From assembly GCA_964396965.1 (NCBI GenBank), contig CAYNGD010000010.1, positions 1 to 63,136 on the forward strand: a DNA stretch of 63,136 nt, given 5' to 3'. The notes beneath the pieces were generated by a model that was not told the origin of the DNA, made no database searches, and worked only from the letters and a program-made list of their open reading frames with translations. Position 1 is the first letter of the stretch. Every line of letters starts with the position of its first letter. This DNA comes from JABMRW01 sp964396965. Lineage in GTDB: Bacteria > Chloroflexota > Dehalococcoidia > Dehalococcoidales > BS750m-G39. Both the position numbers and the translations under genes were made by a program. Shown here one piece after another: positions 16,850 to 26,100 of the stretch.

Positions 16850-18787
16850 ATAGGCAAGTTTGGATATGCCGGAGCAATTCTAGAAGTCGATTTGTCCCGG
16901 GGACATACGGTCAATCTCCCAACAGACGAATATGCTAGCCGATTTATTGGGGGAAGAGGGTTAGCCGCTAAGCTTTATTGGGATAAGGTCTCACCCCGGA
17001 ATAAGGCTTTTGACCCAGAAAACTGTTTGATATTTGTCACCGGACCTATGGCTGGATTTACAAGACTGGCTGGTTCGAGGTGGCAGGTCTGTGGTAAGTC
17101 ACCAGCTATGGAGCCACAGTTCTTTTCGCACGGTAATCTGGGAGGAAGTTGGGGAGCTTGGCTCAAATTTGCTGGCTTCGATGCGATAGCGATTCAAGGC
17201 AGTTTTGACAAACCGGTTTATCTCTTTGTACATGACGGCATAGCCGAAATAAAGGACGCCTCCCTTCTCTGGGGAAAAGACGCAGTCAAGGCACAAGAAA
17301 TCCTTAAAGAAGAATTGGGAAAGGAAGTGAAGGTAGCGGCTACGGGTCTAGCGGGAGAGAATCTGGTCTCATTTGCCACCGTTCTTGCTGACGAAGGTTC
17401 TAGCGGCTCTGGTGGTTTCGGCGCCGTCATGGGTTCTAAGAAATTAAAGGCTATTGCCGTGGCAGGCAATAAAAAACCTGGTGCTGCCCAACCTGAGAGA
17501 CTGAGTAAACTCGCCGATCGTATATATCAGCTGAGAGGGCGACATTTTGATATTACCCACAAGTGGATACATGAGGGGAAAACCAAACGCCAAGCCTGCT
17601 ACGGTTGTGTTTCAGGTTGTGCCCGACAGTACTACAAGACCGATGAGGGGAAACGGGTCAAGTTTTTCTGCCAGATGGCAGACATGTATGAGACAGCAGT
17701 AATTGAGCATTATGGTAACTGGAATGAAATTGTGGTACACGCCGCCCAGCTATGTCAAAGGTACGGTCTTGACACCTTTGTCGTTGAGCCAATGATTTTG
17801 TGGCTTGCCAAGTGTTACCAACAAGGCATATTACGGGAGGAAGAAACGGGCATCCCGCTATCTAAAATAGGTAGTCCTGAATTCATAGAAACTCTGGTAA
17901 GGAAGATATCGCTAAGGGAAGGCTTCGGAGAGATACTCGCCCATGGCACTATTAAGGCTGCTGAACTGGTCGGCAAAGGAGCCAGGGAGCTAATCGGCGA
18001 CTCTATTACTACCAGGGCAAATGACCTGGCAATGTACGATCCAAGGTTATTTATTACCACTGGTCTTCTCTATGCTACCGAACCGAGAAAACCCATACAG
18101 CAACTCCATGAAATAGGCATGCCGATGCACGAATGGGTGGAACTGCAAGGGGCTGGAATTCATGACGGGGAGAAATCAACAGATTTCCTGTCTTCTGCAG
18201 ACTTTGGTGATATGGCCGAAAAATTCTGGGGTGGTCGGATTGCCGGTGACCTCTCCACCTATGAAGGTAAGGCACTTGCCGCCAAGAAAATCCAGGACCG
18301 TAGCTATGCCAAGGAAAGTCTTATCCTTTGCGACTTCCTGTGGCCGATAACCTTTATTAGAGGTACGGAAGGTCACGCCGGTGACCCTACCATGGAGAGT
18401 CAGGTTTTTTCAGCGGTGACCGGCACAGAGACGGATGAGGCAGGGCTTAATAAGCTAGGAGAAAGAATCTTTAACCTCCAAAGAGCCGTACACCTGAGAG
18501 AAGGCTGGGGAGGAAGACAGGGGGATATACTCTTGGAAGCTTTCTATAAAATTCCCATTGAGTCCGTGCGTTTTGACCCTGACTGCTTGGTGCCAGGGAA
18601 GGGGGATAAGCCCTTCTCTAGAAAAGGCGCCGTGGTGGAGGCGGAGAAATTTGAAAAAATGAAGAGCGAGTACTATGAACTTCGCGGATGGGATGTGCCC
18701 AACGGCCTGCCGACAATGACTAAGCTTCAAGAACTTGAGCTGGGCGATGTGGCCAGTGATTTGGCAAAAAGAGGACTCTTAAAGTGA
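16850..18787 (+). CDS. Tungsten-type aldehyde ferredoxin oxidoreductase
   Basis: About 645 residues. The N-terminal domain has EYASRFIGGRGLAAKLYWD, the middle has CYGCVSGC (C-x2-C-x3-C) for the 4Fe-4S cluster and the fourth ligand is in LILCDFLWP. Enzymes of this family oxidise aldehydes to acids with ferredoxin, using a tungsto-bispterin cofactor; some run in reverse. The conserved start region (GYAGAILEVDLS) precedes any ATG, GTG or TTG: the in-frame codon at the right distance from GAAGGAG is ATA at 16850-16852. A TTG at 16892 would delete conserved residues. The true start is uncertain. Its substrate cannot be read from sequence. Confidence 0.85.
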   Translation: MGKFGYAGAILEVDLSRGHTVNLPTDEYASRFIGGRGLAAKLYWDKVSPRNKAFDPENCLIFVTGPMAGFTRLAGSRWQVCGKSPAMEPQFFSHGNLGGSWGAWLKFAGFDAIAIQGSFDKPVYLFVHDGIAEIKDASLLWGKDAVKAQEILKEELGKEVKVAATGLAGENLVSFATVLADEGSSGSGGFGAVMGSKKLKAIAVAGNKKPGAAQPERLSKLADRIYQLRGRHFDITHKWIHEGKTKRQACYGCVSGCARQYYKTDEGKRVKFFCQMADMYETAVIEHYGNWNEIVVHAAQLCQRYGLDTFVVEPMILWLAKCYQQGILREEETGIPLSKIGSPEFIETLVRKISLREGFGEILAHGTIKAAELVGKGARELIGDSITTRANDLAMYDPRLFITTGLLYATEPRKPIQQLHEIGMPMHEWVELQGAGIHDGEKSTDFLSSADFGDMAEKFWGGRIAGDLSTYEGKALAAKKIQDRSYAKESLILCDFLWPITFIRGTEGHAGDPTMESQVFSAVTGTETDEAGLNKLGERIFNLQRAVHLREGWGGRQGDILLEAFYKIPIESVRFDPDCLVPGKGDKPFSRKGAVVEAEKFEKMKSEYYELRGWDVPNGLPTMTKLQELELGDVASDLAKRGLLK

Positions 18788-18800
18788 AAGCTAGCCGGAG

Positions 18801-20864
18801 CTATATATCTCGTGCTACCCGGAAGCCTTCTCCGACAGCGTCCAGTATCAGGCGAGGCTCTTTGCCGTCACCAATGAGATAGACTTCGGAGGCTTTACCT
18901 TCCAAGCCTTTGGCTAGCTCGGTGTTTGGTGCAAATGGCGTAACCGGTATTATGCTATCTGCCTCAAGTGTCTGCCTCTTTCCATCCTTAGTCGTGATGG
19001 CCAGCCCTTTATCGGTTACCTCTTCGTACTTCACCTCAGTCATCATGGCCACGTCCTTTTTGTCTAGCCACCGGAACAACCGCAATGTCCTGGCGTTGGG
19101 CAGTCTGTTGTCTTTTAGCGTACTGGCGGAGTCTATCCAGGTCACCTGCCTGCCTCGCTTAACCAGAAACTCGGTTACCTCACCGCCCTGCAAGGCGCCA
19201 CCGACAACAATGACCTTCTTACCTATAGGTAGATAGAATCGCGTCAGCCACCTGAGAACTCTAGGGCCGAAAAAGTTCAGATAGCCTTTCACCCGGCGAT
19301 GCAGGTCGGGTATGCTGAGCACATTACGCCCCTTGATTCCAGGTATTAACGGAACGGTGGGAATGCCTCCTGTGGCGATGATGACCGCGTCCGGCTTAAT
19401 CTGCTCTATTAGCGACCGATTTACCTCCGTACCTAATTTAACCTTGACACCGAGTTTGGCAAGCTGAACCTTGTAGAAGCTTATTATTCTGGTAAGGTCT
19501 TCAACTTCAAATCCCTTTATCATAGCCGCTAGGGGCAGCAATCCACCCAGTTTCTTATTCTTCTCATAGAGCATGACATCGTGCCCGCGTATCGCCGCAA
19601 TCCTGGCCGCTTCCATACCTCCCGGACCGCCGCCCACCACCACAATCTTTTTCTTCTTGGCTGCCGGTTTGACGGCATAGTCCTGCGTGCCTCCGACAGC
19701 TCCATTTATCCGGCAGGTTAGGTCCTCGCCACGGTCAACACGAGTTCCAAAACAGCTAAGGCAGTAGGTACAAGGTAGAATATCCTCCATTCTGCCAGCG
19801 GCAACTTTGTTAGGATATTCGGGGTCAGCTATCAATGGCCTAGCGAGTCCGACGAAATCAGCCTTGCCTTTCTTCAGAACCTTCTCCCCGAGTTCGGCGT
19901 TGAGTTTGCCAACAGTAATGACCGGTATCGAGACTACCTTTTTGATGGCGGTGGCTACAGGTACAGAGATTCCTGCTCCGCCGTGGCTGATATCAAGTGG
20001 CTTGGGCATGGGCTTTGGCGGTTCTGGATAAAAAATCGAATCGGGTAAATGTAGGTCGTAATAATCCATATAGCCAAAAACGCGCACGCTGATGTAGTCA
20101 AAGCCCCCCTTTTCGAATATTTTGGCTAAGCCCTGTGTCTCTTCAATGGTCAAACCATCCTTGATTCCGTACTCGGCACCGTTGATGAGGATGCCGACGG
20201 GTACGTCCTGTCCCACTTTCCTCTTGATTGCCTCCCTGGTTTCAAGGGCAAAGCGCGCCCTGTTTTCCAGGCTCTGGCAGCCGTAGGCATCCTGGCGTCT
20301 ATTCCAGGCACGGGACAGAAAGCTATTGCCCAGATGGCAGGTAGCAAAATTCATCTCAATTCCGTCATAGCCGGCTTTCATTGCTCTCTCAGAAACGGCG
20401 GCGAATGTATCCTCGATTTCCACAATTTCGGGGATGGTCAACTCATGCGGCTCCCCATCAAATTCGGGGCCTCGCTGTTGTAGTTCCTGCAAGGGTATCC
20501 AGGAGGCAGATACCTTGTTGGGACCGAACCAGGGTCCGATATGCATGAACTGTATGAAGAAGGGGACGTCGTATTTATGGACAATGTCAACTACGTGGCG
20601 GCGGCCGGGGATGAATCTGTCGTCATAAAACATCGCTTCAGGCGCGTCGGGGTCTTCTTTAATGCTGGTGGCACCCTGGATAGCCAAGCCTATCCCACCC
20701 CTGGCCAGCGCTTCCCAGTAGGGCAGCTCCTTCTCAAGATTAAGAAAACCGCCCGGGGCAACGTAGTCCGTTCCGGCAGCAACCCTTACTATGCGGTTCT
20801 TGGTCTCTACCCTCCCTATCTTACCGGGTTCAAACAACCTGTTAAATCTCCCCTTGCTAATCAT
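18801..20864 (-). CDS. FMN/FAD/4Fe-4S enoate reductase (OYE family)
   Basis: About 687 residues. An old-yellow-enzyme TIM barrel (about 1-340) has RLFEPGKIGRVETKNRIV and HLGNSFLS. An iron-sulphur motif follows (CTYCLSCFGTRVDRGEDLTC), then a dinucleotide-binding half starting IVVVGGGPGGMEAARIAA. This is the layout of 2,4-dienoyl-CoA reductase, enoate reductase and BaiCD/FldZ-type enzymes. The start at 20864 has AAAGGAG upstream; an in-frame ATG at 20903 is less good. It is convergent with the AOR gene (14 bp between stops). Reduction of an unsaturated acid or thioester is likely; the substrate is unknown. Confidence 0.88.
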   Translation of the reverse strand: MISKGRFNRLFEPGKIGRVETKNRIVRVAAGTDYVAPGGFLNLEKELPYWEALARGGIGLAIQGATSIKEDPDAPEAMFYDDRFIPGRRHVVDIVHKYDVPFFIQFMHIGPWFGPNKVSASWIPLQELQQRGPEFDGEPHELTIPEIVEIEDTFAAVSERAMKAGYDGIEMNFATCHLGNSFLSRAWNRRQDAYGCQSLENRARFALETREAIKRKVGQDVPVGILINGAEYGIKDGLTIEETQGLAKIFEKGGFDYISVRVFGYMDYYDLHLPDSIFYPEPPKPMPKPLDISHGGAGISVPVATAIKKVVSIPVITVGKLNAELGEKVLKKGKADFVGLARPLIADPEYPNKVAAGRMEDILPCTYCLSCFGTRVDRGEDLTCRINGAVGGTQDYAVKPAAKKKKIVVVGGGPGGMEAARIAAIRGHDVMLYEKNKKLGGLLPLAAMIKGFEVEDLTRIISFYKVQLAKLGVKVKLGTEVNRSLIEQIKPDAVIIATGGIPTVPLIPGIKGRNVLSIPDLHRRVKGYLNFFGPRVLRWLTRFYLPIGKKVIVVGGALQGGEVTEFLVKRGRQVTWIDSASTLKDNRLPNARTLRLFRWLDKKDVAMMTEVKYEEVTDKGLAITTKDGKRQTLEADSIIPVTPFAPNTELAKGLEGKASEVYLIGDGKEPRLILDAVGEGFRVARDI

Positions 20865-20960
20865 TCCTGGCTCCTTTCTTGAGGTCAAATGTTTGGTACC
20901 CAAGAACCTGCCACTTCCCGGAGCCTATATAGTCGTCACTTCACAGCTCACAACCTTGGT

Positions 20961-20990
20961 AGAGTAGCACTTGGCCAATTGTTCTGTCAA
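20961..20990 (-). promoter_or_regulatory. Promoter of enoate reductase gene
   Basis: Minus-strand TTGACA (20985-20990) and TACTCT (20961-20966) with an 18-bp spacer, about 95 bp upstream of the chosen start. Confidence 0.5.
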
Positions 20991-21239
20991 CGCAGTGTGG
21001 GACAGAATAAGACCGTTTACAGTCAAAGCTTTGCCTTTTCCCTGAACCTCTCATAGGGTGTTTGGCCACCCAGATCCCAGCTCGCAACTTGATAAGTGAT
21101 GTTTTCAATGGGTTGTTACTGTTTTACAGGGTCGGTTTGATGGCATCTGACTCCTCTGTCTGCGTGTATTCGTTTATGCCGTTCTCTGTGACACGGAAGG
21201 CTCAACGGGACCACAGAGAATCGCTGTAGAGACAGCGCT

Positions 21240-21350
21240 TTAGAGAATCCACCTACGCTTAATGTTGCGCAGGCTTAAGGCAAAGAGAATGACGCAGAAT
21301 GCCCCGAGGATGATAGCCGGTACAACCAGCGGTCAGGCAATTCCCGGCAG
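21240..21350 (-). pseudogene. Remnant of a C-terminal membrane anchor
   Basis: Reading the minus strand, the frame ending at 21240 gives VVPAIILGAFCVILFALSL followed by RNIKRR and a stop. This is a membrane helix with a basic stop-transfer, as at the ends of the two giant surface proteins. An in-frame TGA interrupts it a few residues upstream and no longer frame continues. It may be the remains of another surface-protein gene. Evidence is weak. Confidence 0.3.
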
Positions 21351-21357
21351 GTTCACC

Positions 21358-21394
21358 ACAAAAGGGGGAGCCCCCCGCAGTGCGGGGGGCTCCC
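21358..21394 (-). terminator. Intrinsic terminator of 1195-aa gene
   Basis: A GC-rich hairpin (GGGAGCCCCCCGCA with its complement) followed on the minus strand by a short T run, about 55 bp after the stop codon at 21447. Confidence 0.75.
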
Positions 21395-21446
21395 GTTATT
21401 GGCTCTTAAGGTGTTATACCTCAAGCCACCTTAAAGGCTGGTACCG

Positions 21447-24400
21447 TTAGGGTACTCTCCTCGTGGTGACTATCAGGACAATCACCGCAATCACCAATAT
21501 GGCGCCGATGATAACTATGGCCCAGATCCAGGCCGGAGTTATCTGTTGCGCCGGCGGTATCACTACCGGAGGCTGTGCCGAAGGAGTCGGTGCCGGGGTG
21601 CCCATGGTGGTGAATGTACCAACATCACTCCACGGGGTCTCGGTGTTCACACCAACGGCCTTCACATGCCAGTAGTAGCGGGTGTTGTAGTCGAGGTTGG
21701 TATTGCACTTCCAGGCAGTGCTGGTCAGGGCGTTGGAGCCAGCCAGAGACACCAGAGGCGAGGTGAAGAAGCCGGCAGTAGTGGTGGTCGGGTCGGTGGC
21801 GAGTTCAAACACGTAGGTCTGTGCCCACGCAATGCCGGACCACTGGAAGGTCGGGCTCAGAGGAACATCGTCCTCACCGGCCCAGGGCGCCTGGAGCTTA
21901 GGCCGTGCCGAACTGGCACCGATGGCCGTGGTAAACTTCCAGGTTGCCGACCACGGCGAAATCAGCGGGGCGCCGAGGAGAGTGCCCTCAGCGGCTACCC
22001 TGACTCTCCAGTAGTAGGTCTGGTTGGGGTTGAGCTGGAGGGGCGGTGTCGCCAGTGAGTTGGTGTAGGCGTCAGCCACCTTGGTCAGGAAGCCCGGGTC
22101 AATGGCCACCTGGTACTCGTAGCTGGTGGCGCCGGGCATCTCCTGCCAGGCCAGGTTGACTTCGGGATAGACGTAGCCCTCAGGCAGCAGGCCGACTCCG
22201 GTGGCGCTGTTGTCCGGGGAAGCCAGCGTTGCCCCGACGTTCAGGGTGTCGGTGAAGTAGACCACCTGCTCCCAGTAGTTGGTGTAGCCATAGTTTTCGA
22301 AGAAGAAGGTGGGTGACAGGCTCGGCGGGTTCAGGTCCAGGCTCAGTAGCCCGAGAGAGGCGCCGTCGCTCAGCCCCTTGGTCGTCCGCTCGAAGTAAGG
22401 CGGAGCGACGCTGTCGGTATCGGCGGTGGGGTTGGCTGAGCGCCACAGGCCGCCGGTTTGTAGGGTGGGATAGTCTGGGTCGGCCCCTACCGAGTACATG
22501 TCGGAGACGTAGAGTATGTCGCTGGGCGGCAGGGCAATCGCCGGGCTGCTGCACGTCACGTAGCTGTTGTTGTACTCAATCGGAGTGCCGGTGGAGTCCT
22601 GGTTGTTGTCTATCTGTGACCAGGTGCAGGCGCCGGGGTCGGACAGGTCAACCGAGGTGCGCCAGACACCGTGCCCCGTAGCAGCGATAGTTACGAAGTA
22701 GAGTATCCCGTTAGTGGCGAAGCCCAGGTCGGCGGTGACCAGTGACGGTGGGCCGGCCACTCCGGGGTCGTTCTTGCCCACCTTCTTCACGGTGACGCCG
22801 GCGTCGCTGGAGATGAAGGCCTGGCCGTCATAGGTGGCGGCGATGACGACAGCGGTATCGCCCGTCCCCATCACGTCCAGGGAAGATACCACGGCGGTGC
22901 TGGACATATCGCTGTTGGTGGGCTTGGTCCAGCCGGTGCCGGACTTGGTCGTCCACCAGATGCCGCTGTTGTTGGCCTGAGCGGCGTCATTGCCGGTATA
23001 GAGGGTGGTCGCCGATAGGGGAGTGACCCACTCCAGGCCGCCCTTGGTGTTTATCTTCTTGGGGAAGGTGGCGCCGTTATCGGTCGTCCGCCACATGCAG
23101 CTGTTGGCCATGTCAACGATGAACGAGGCGCTGCCGTCCTTGGCATCGGCTATCATGTTAAGGCTGTCGGTCACACCTGGGGTGGCGTAGGAGAATATCC
23201 TCACCCAGTGCTTGGTGCCCATTCTCTCGTACAGCGAGCCGTAGGTGACATCAGCCGGGCCCATGGCTTGGGATTCCTGGGAGGTAATCATGCGCAGGGT
23301 GTCGTTGGCGATGTAGCCGGCGGCGGAGAAGCCGAAGCTGGTAACCCAGTACTTAGAGGGATAATCAAAGAAGTCGTCAATGATGCTTATCTGGTTCCAG
23401 GAGGTGGCGCCGTCGTTGGTCATCTGGAAGGCGCTGGTGCCGATAGGGCCGCCCAAGTCCATGGTGGAGCAGTAGGCGTTGCCGCTGGTGCAGAAGTCGG
23501 GCCCCATCAGTACCCGGGTCATGGCATCGGTGTAATCTACGTTAGTGGTTTGCTCATCACCGCCGGTGGGCTGCTTGAAGGAGAACTGCCAGCTGTCGCC
23601 GGCGTCGTCGCTCTTATAGACGAACCAGTAGGTCGGCGTATCACCCAGGTTGCAGCAGTCGGTGCCGACCAGTATGGTGGCCGATTCGGCGTCGCCGCAG
23701 ACGTCAATGCTGGTTATGGCGGTGGCGGTGGGCAGCAGGGTGGTCAGCACCCCCCTGACGTCCAGGTCAACCGCGCTGGAGGTGCCCGCCTCCTTGAGGG
23801 TTACCTTGTAGGCATCGTCGCCATCGGTGCTGAGCAGGGTGTCCGCTCCCCAAGCGGTGGTTATGCCAGCGAAGACGACGTTGTTGCCCACGCCGAAGGC
23901 GTCAAAGTCGTCGGCGAAGGCAATCCGGGCGTATACCGAGCCGAAGGGGTCGCCGTCGGCGTTGGTGAATGGGGCGTTGACGATGCCGCTGGTGCCCCAG
24001 CCGCCGCCGTCATTGATGTCGTTGAAGGTTAAGCTCATGACGGTTGTGCCATTGTTGGGGCCGGGTGTGCCGGTGGTGTATATGGCGCAGATGCCGATGT
24101 TGCCGTCATCGGCGAAGGTGGGCAGGAAGGCGCAGGCCAGAGCAGTGGTACCTGCCAGAAGCTGGTCCTGCCAGCCCAGCAGCCCCTTCTTCACCCAGAG
24201 CTGGCCGGTGGAGGTGCAGACCATTATGGCCAGGTCGCCGTCATCGGCGATGGTCACATCCAGGTCGGTAATGTTGCCGGTCATGGTTCCGGGCCGGTCC
24301 AGCACGACGAAGTTCTTGCCGCCGTCATCCGAGATATAGACGTAGGCTACAGAGGCGACGACTACGGTGGTGTCGTCGGAGTACTCGGGCGAGGTCACTA

Positions 24401-25034
24401 TGTCCACTATTGATGGAGCGGGGTCCGCCGCAGCATAAGCTGCCGCGAATAAGCCGGTGACCGTCCAGGTGTAGCCGCCGTCGGTGGACTTGAGCACGTC
24501 CCACCAGAGGCCGCCATCGGGATTGACCGAGGCGAAGAGCACGCCGCCGTCAGGGGACATGGCAATGGGGCCGACGTCGGTCCCCGGCGCCGCCCAGAAA
24601 TCGCCCTCGGCATCGGCAAAGGTGGCTTCGCTGGTTGGGGTGGTACGAAGGACAACACTTTCGCCACCGGAGTAAGCAGCAGCGGTGGTGTCAAAGACTC
24701 CCCTGTTGCACCCGGTGAAGGTGTCGGGACCGGTTGTCTTCCCGGCATAGGAAACCATCTCACTGCCGTTGATGAGTAGAACGCCGCTTGCCGGGAAGGC
24801 AGCCGTGGAAGTTACCGTAATCGTGGTGGCACTGGCGGTAACGGCGCCACTTACAGTAGTGCTAGCGGCGCTGGGAATGTTCCAGTCCTCAACCTTGGGC
24901 AGGCTCAGCTTGGTGAACTTAAGGTTGCTGGTGGTGGCTGCCCCGGCCGGTACTGCCATCAGGCCAACCGTCAGGCTGGCCAGCAGCACAACGACCAGTG
25001 CCACGCCCAGCACTCCTTTCAATCTTTGTGTCAT
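21447..25034 (-). CDS. Giant propeller-type surface protein (1195 aa)
   Basis: 1195 residues: a signal peptide (about 1-32), then a long run of BNR/sortilin-like propeller repeats (STDGGYTW, SDDAGDSW, TTDNGATF, SSDAGVTV, ISDDGGKNF). Two fibronectin-III-like modules follow with YYWRVRV and YYWHVKA strands, then a proline-rich linker, a C-terminal helix and a TTRR tail. It is a paralogue of the protein encoded at 9348-12488 with the same order of domains. AAAGGAGA precedes the ATG. Composition is rich in Thr, Ser, Asp and Gly, as in S-layer-like proteins. It is probably abundant and cell-surface anchored; function unknown. Confidence 0.75.
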   Translation of the reverse strand: MTQRLKGVLGVALVVVLLASLTVGLMAVPAGAATTSNLKFTKLSLPKVEDWNIPSAASTTVSGAVTASATTITVTSTAAFPASGVLLINGSEMVSYAGKTTGPDTFTGCNRGVFDTTAAAYSGGESVVLRTTPTSEATFADAEGDFWAAPGTDVGPIAMSPDGGVLFASVNPDGGLWWDVLKSTDGGYTWTVTGLFAAAYAAADPAPSIVDIVTSPEYSDDTTVVVASVAYVYISDDGGKNFVVLDRPGTMTGNITDLDVTIADDGDLAIMVCTSTGQLWVKKGLLGWQDQLLAGTTALACAFLPTFADDGNIGICAIYTTGTPGPNNGTTVMSLTFNDINDGGGWGTSGIVNAPFTNADGDPFGSVYARIAFADDFDAFGVGNNVVFAGITTAWGADTLLSTDGDDAYKVTLKEAGTSSAVDLDVRGVLTTLLPTATAITSIDVCGDAESATILVGTDCCNLGDTPTYWFVYKSDDAGDSWQFSFKQPTGGDEQTTNVDYTDAMTRVLMGPDFCTSGNAYCSTMDLGGPIGTSAFQMTNDGATSWNQISIIDDFFDYPSKYWVTSFGFSAAGYIANDTLRMITSQESQAMGPADVTYGSLYERMGTKHWVRIFSYATPGVTDSLNMIADAKDGSASFIVDMANSCMWRTTDNGATFPKKINTKGGLEWVTPLSATTLYTGNDAAQANNSGIWWTTKSGTGWTKPTNSDMSSTAVVSSLDVMGTGDTAVVIAATYDGQAFISSDAGVTVKKVGKNDPGVAGPPSLVTADLGFATNGILYFVTIAATGHGVWRTSVDLSDPGACTWSQIDNNQDSTGTPIEYNNSYVTCSSPAIALPPSDILYVSDMYSVGADPDYPTLQTGGLWRSANPTADTDSVAPPYFERTTKGLSDGASLGLLSLDLNPPSLSPTFFFENYGYTNYWEQVVYFTDTLNVGATLASPDNSATGVGLLPEGYVYPEVNLAWQEMPGATSYEYQVAIDPGFLTKVADAYTNSLATPPLQLNPNQTYYWRVRVAAEGTLLGAPLISPWSATWKFTTAIGASSARPKLQAPWAGEDDVPLSPTFQWSGIAWAQTYVFELATDPTTTTAGFFTSPLVSLAGSNALTSTAWKCNTNLDYNTRYYWHVKAVGVNTETPWSDVGTFTTMGTPAPTPSAQPPVVIPPAQQITPAWIWAIVIIGAILVIAVIVLIVTTRRVP

Positions 25035-25207
25035 TTATAATTATCTCCTTTGTTTATTTTAGTCTCCAACAGGGTATTTCCCCCGCTGGTAGACAAAAGC
25101 GTCTTTTGCCTGGTAGCTAATTCATTCGCCCCTCGGGGCTTTGTCCACGGCATCACCTCCTTTTTAAGCCCTGTCACTATATCAAAACCTTTTCAGTTGT
25201 TAAGCTG
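25035..25207 (-). promoter_or_regulatory. Leader of 1195-aa gene with a strong extra SD
   Basis: On the minus strand at about 25150-25165 is AAAGGAGGTGAT, a 12-nt match to the 16S anti-Shine-Dalgarno end. It is followed 3 nt later by GTG and an 8-codon frame (MDKAPRGE). The true start of the large protein is about 110 nt further on. The element may be a translated leader peptide or a ribosome standby site. No known riboswitch was recognised. Confidence 0.35.
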
Positions 25208-25882
25208 CTATCCTACTGATTCGTAGTACGTGTACAGGTGGAGCGGATAGTTGGCCTCCATATGGCCGCCAACCCAGGCCTGTATCGAGACGGAGCTATC
25301 GTCGCCTGCGGACATATTCCAGTAGCCATAATAGGTATCAATGAAAAATATGCCGTAGAATGTGCCGCAGTCATCAGCGGTTATGCTATCTTCAAACGAA
25401 CCCCAATAGTAAGAGCCGTCCGGACCCACAGTGAGTGGGGCCACTGGCACGACGTTACTTTCGTCGCATACGGCTATGGTTACTACATCATCAGGGTCAA
25501 AGCAGGAGCCGGAGATGGTCAGAGCAATATAAGTATCAGTACTGTAGAACCAAAGAGGAACGCTGCATACAGCATAGCCGTAGCCATAGGTGGAACTTGA
25601 CCGCCAGGGGAGACTGTTAGCCACTATATCGGCTCCACTGCGACCGGCAGGTCCGGCTGGGCCGGCAGGTCCGGCAGGTCCGGCGGGTCCCTCAGGCCCC
25701 ACTGGTCCCCGCTGTCCGGGGTCTCCGGGAGGCCCCATTGGCCCGCGGTCACCCTTTGGACCCTGGGGGCCGGCTGGGCCGGCGGGGCCCTGCGCTCCCT
25801 GTGGCCCGGTGCAGGCCACCAGCGGCACCACAATTAAAGCTATAATTATCAGAAAGGCAACTATTTTGCCTATTTTCCTCAT
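25208..25882 (-). CDS. Collagen-like lipoprotein
   Basis: 224 residues. A lipoprotein signal ends in the lipobox VPLVAC (Cys24), followed at once by about 18 Gly-X-Y triplets rich in proline (PAGPAGPQGPKGDRGPMG). A C-terminal domain of about 135 residues, rich in aromatic residues and with a few cysteines, follows. It should be anchored outside the membrane, with a trimeric stalk and head as in bacterial collagen-like adhesins; trimerisation is inferred. GAGGAGG precedes the ATG. Location beside the giant surface protein gene suggests a common envelope role. Confidence 0.85.
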   Translation of the reverse strand: MRKIGKIVAFLIIIALIVVPLVACTGPQGAQGPAGPAGPQGPKGDRGPMGPPGDPGQRGPVGPEGPAGPAGPAGPAGPAGRSGADIVANSLPWRSSSTYGYGYAVCSVPLWFYSTDTYIALTISGSCFDPDDVVTIAVCDESNVVPVAPLTVGPDGSYYWGSFEDSITADDCGTFYGIFFIDTYYGYWNMSAGDDSSVSIQAWVGGHMEANYPLHLYTYYESVG

Positions 25883-26100
25883 TTTTCCTCCTCAAAGTTT
25901 ATTAAGTGAGAAAATATTTTTTTACTTTTTCTCTTGCATCACCCCCTTTCAATGGTCTATAATACATACAGATATATACCAGCCGCTTGGGGGCAGAACT
26001 CTAAGGAGGAGAGCCGGCGAGGAAGGTCGATGAAAACCCCACCCCGGCCCAGGACCCAAGTTCTACCCCCAACCGACGCTGCATATATCCTCTTTTTACA

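Noticed and set aside
21160..21350. Small intact membrane-protein gene downstream of the 1195-residue gene
   Set aside because: The hydrophobic frame contains an in-frame stop and has no start or ribosome site, so it is listed only as a possible remnant.
22180..24763. Long open frames on both strands inside the 1195-residue gene (for example 23208-24032 plus and 24407-24763 minus)
   Set aside because: They arise from the GC-rich repetitive codons of the real gene; they lack ribosome sites, family motifs and normal composition.
25060..25190. Possible cyclic-di-GMP (GEMM) riboswitch in the leader of the 1195-residue gene (ACAAAGCC and GCTACCAGG segments)
   Set aside because: The second helix and tetraloop receptor parts of GEMM are missing; similarity is limited to short words.
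25590..26033. Plus-strand frame rich in Gly and Pro opposite the collagen-like gene
   Set aside because: It is the complement of the Gly-X-Y repeats; the minus strand has the lipobox, Shine-Dalgarno site and full domain structure.
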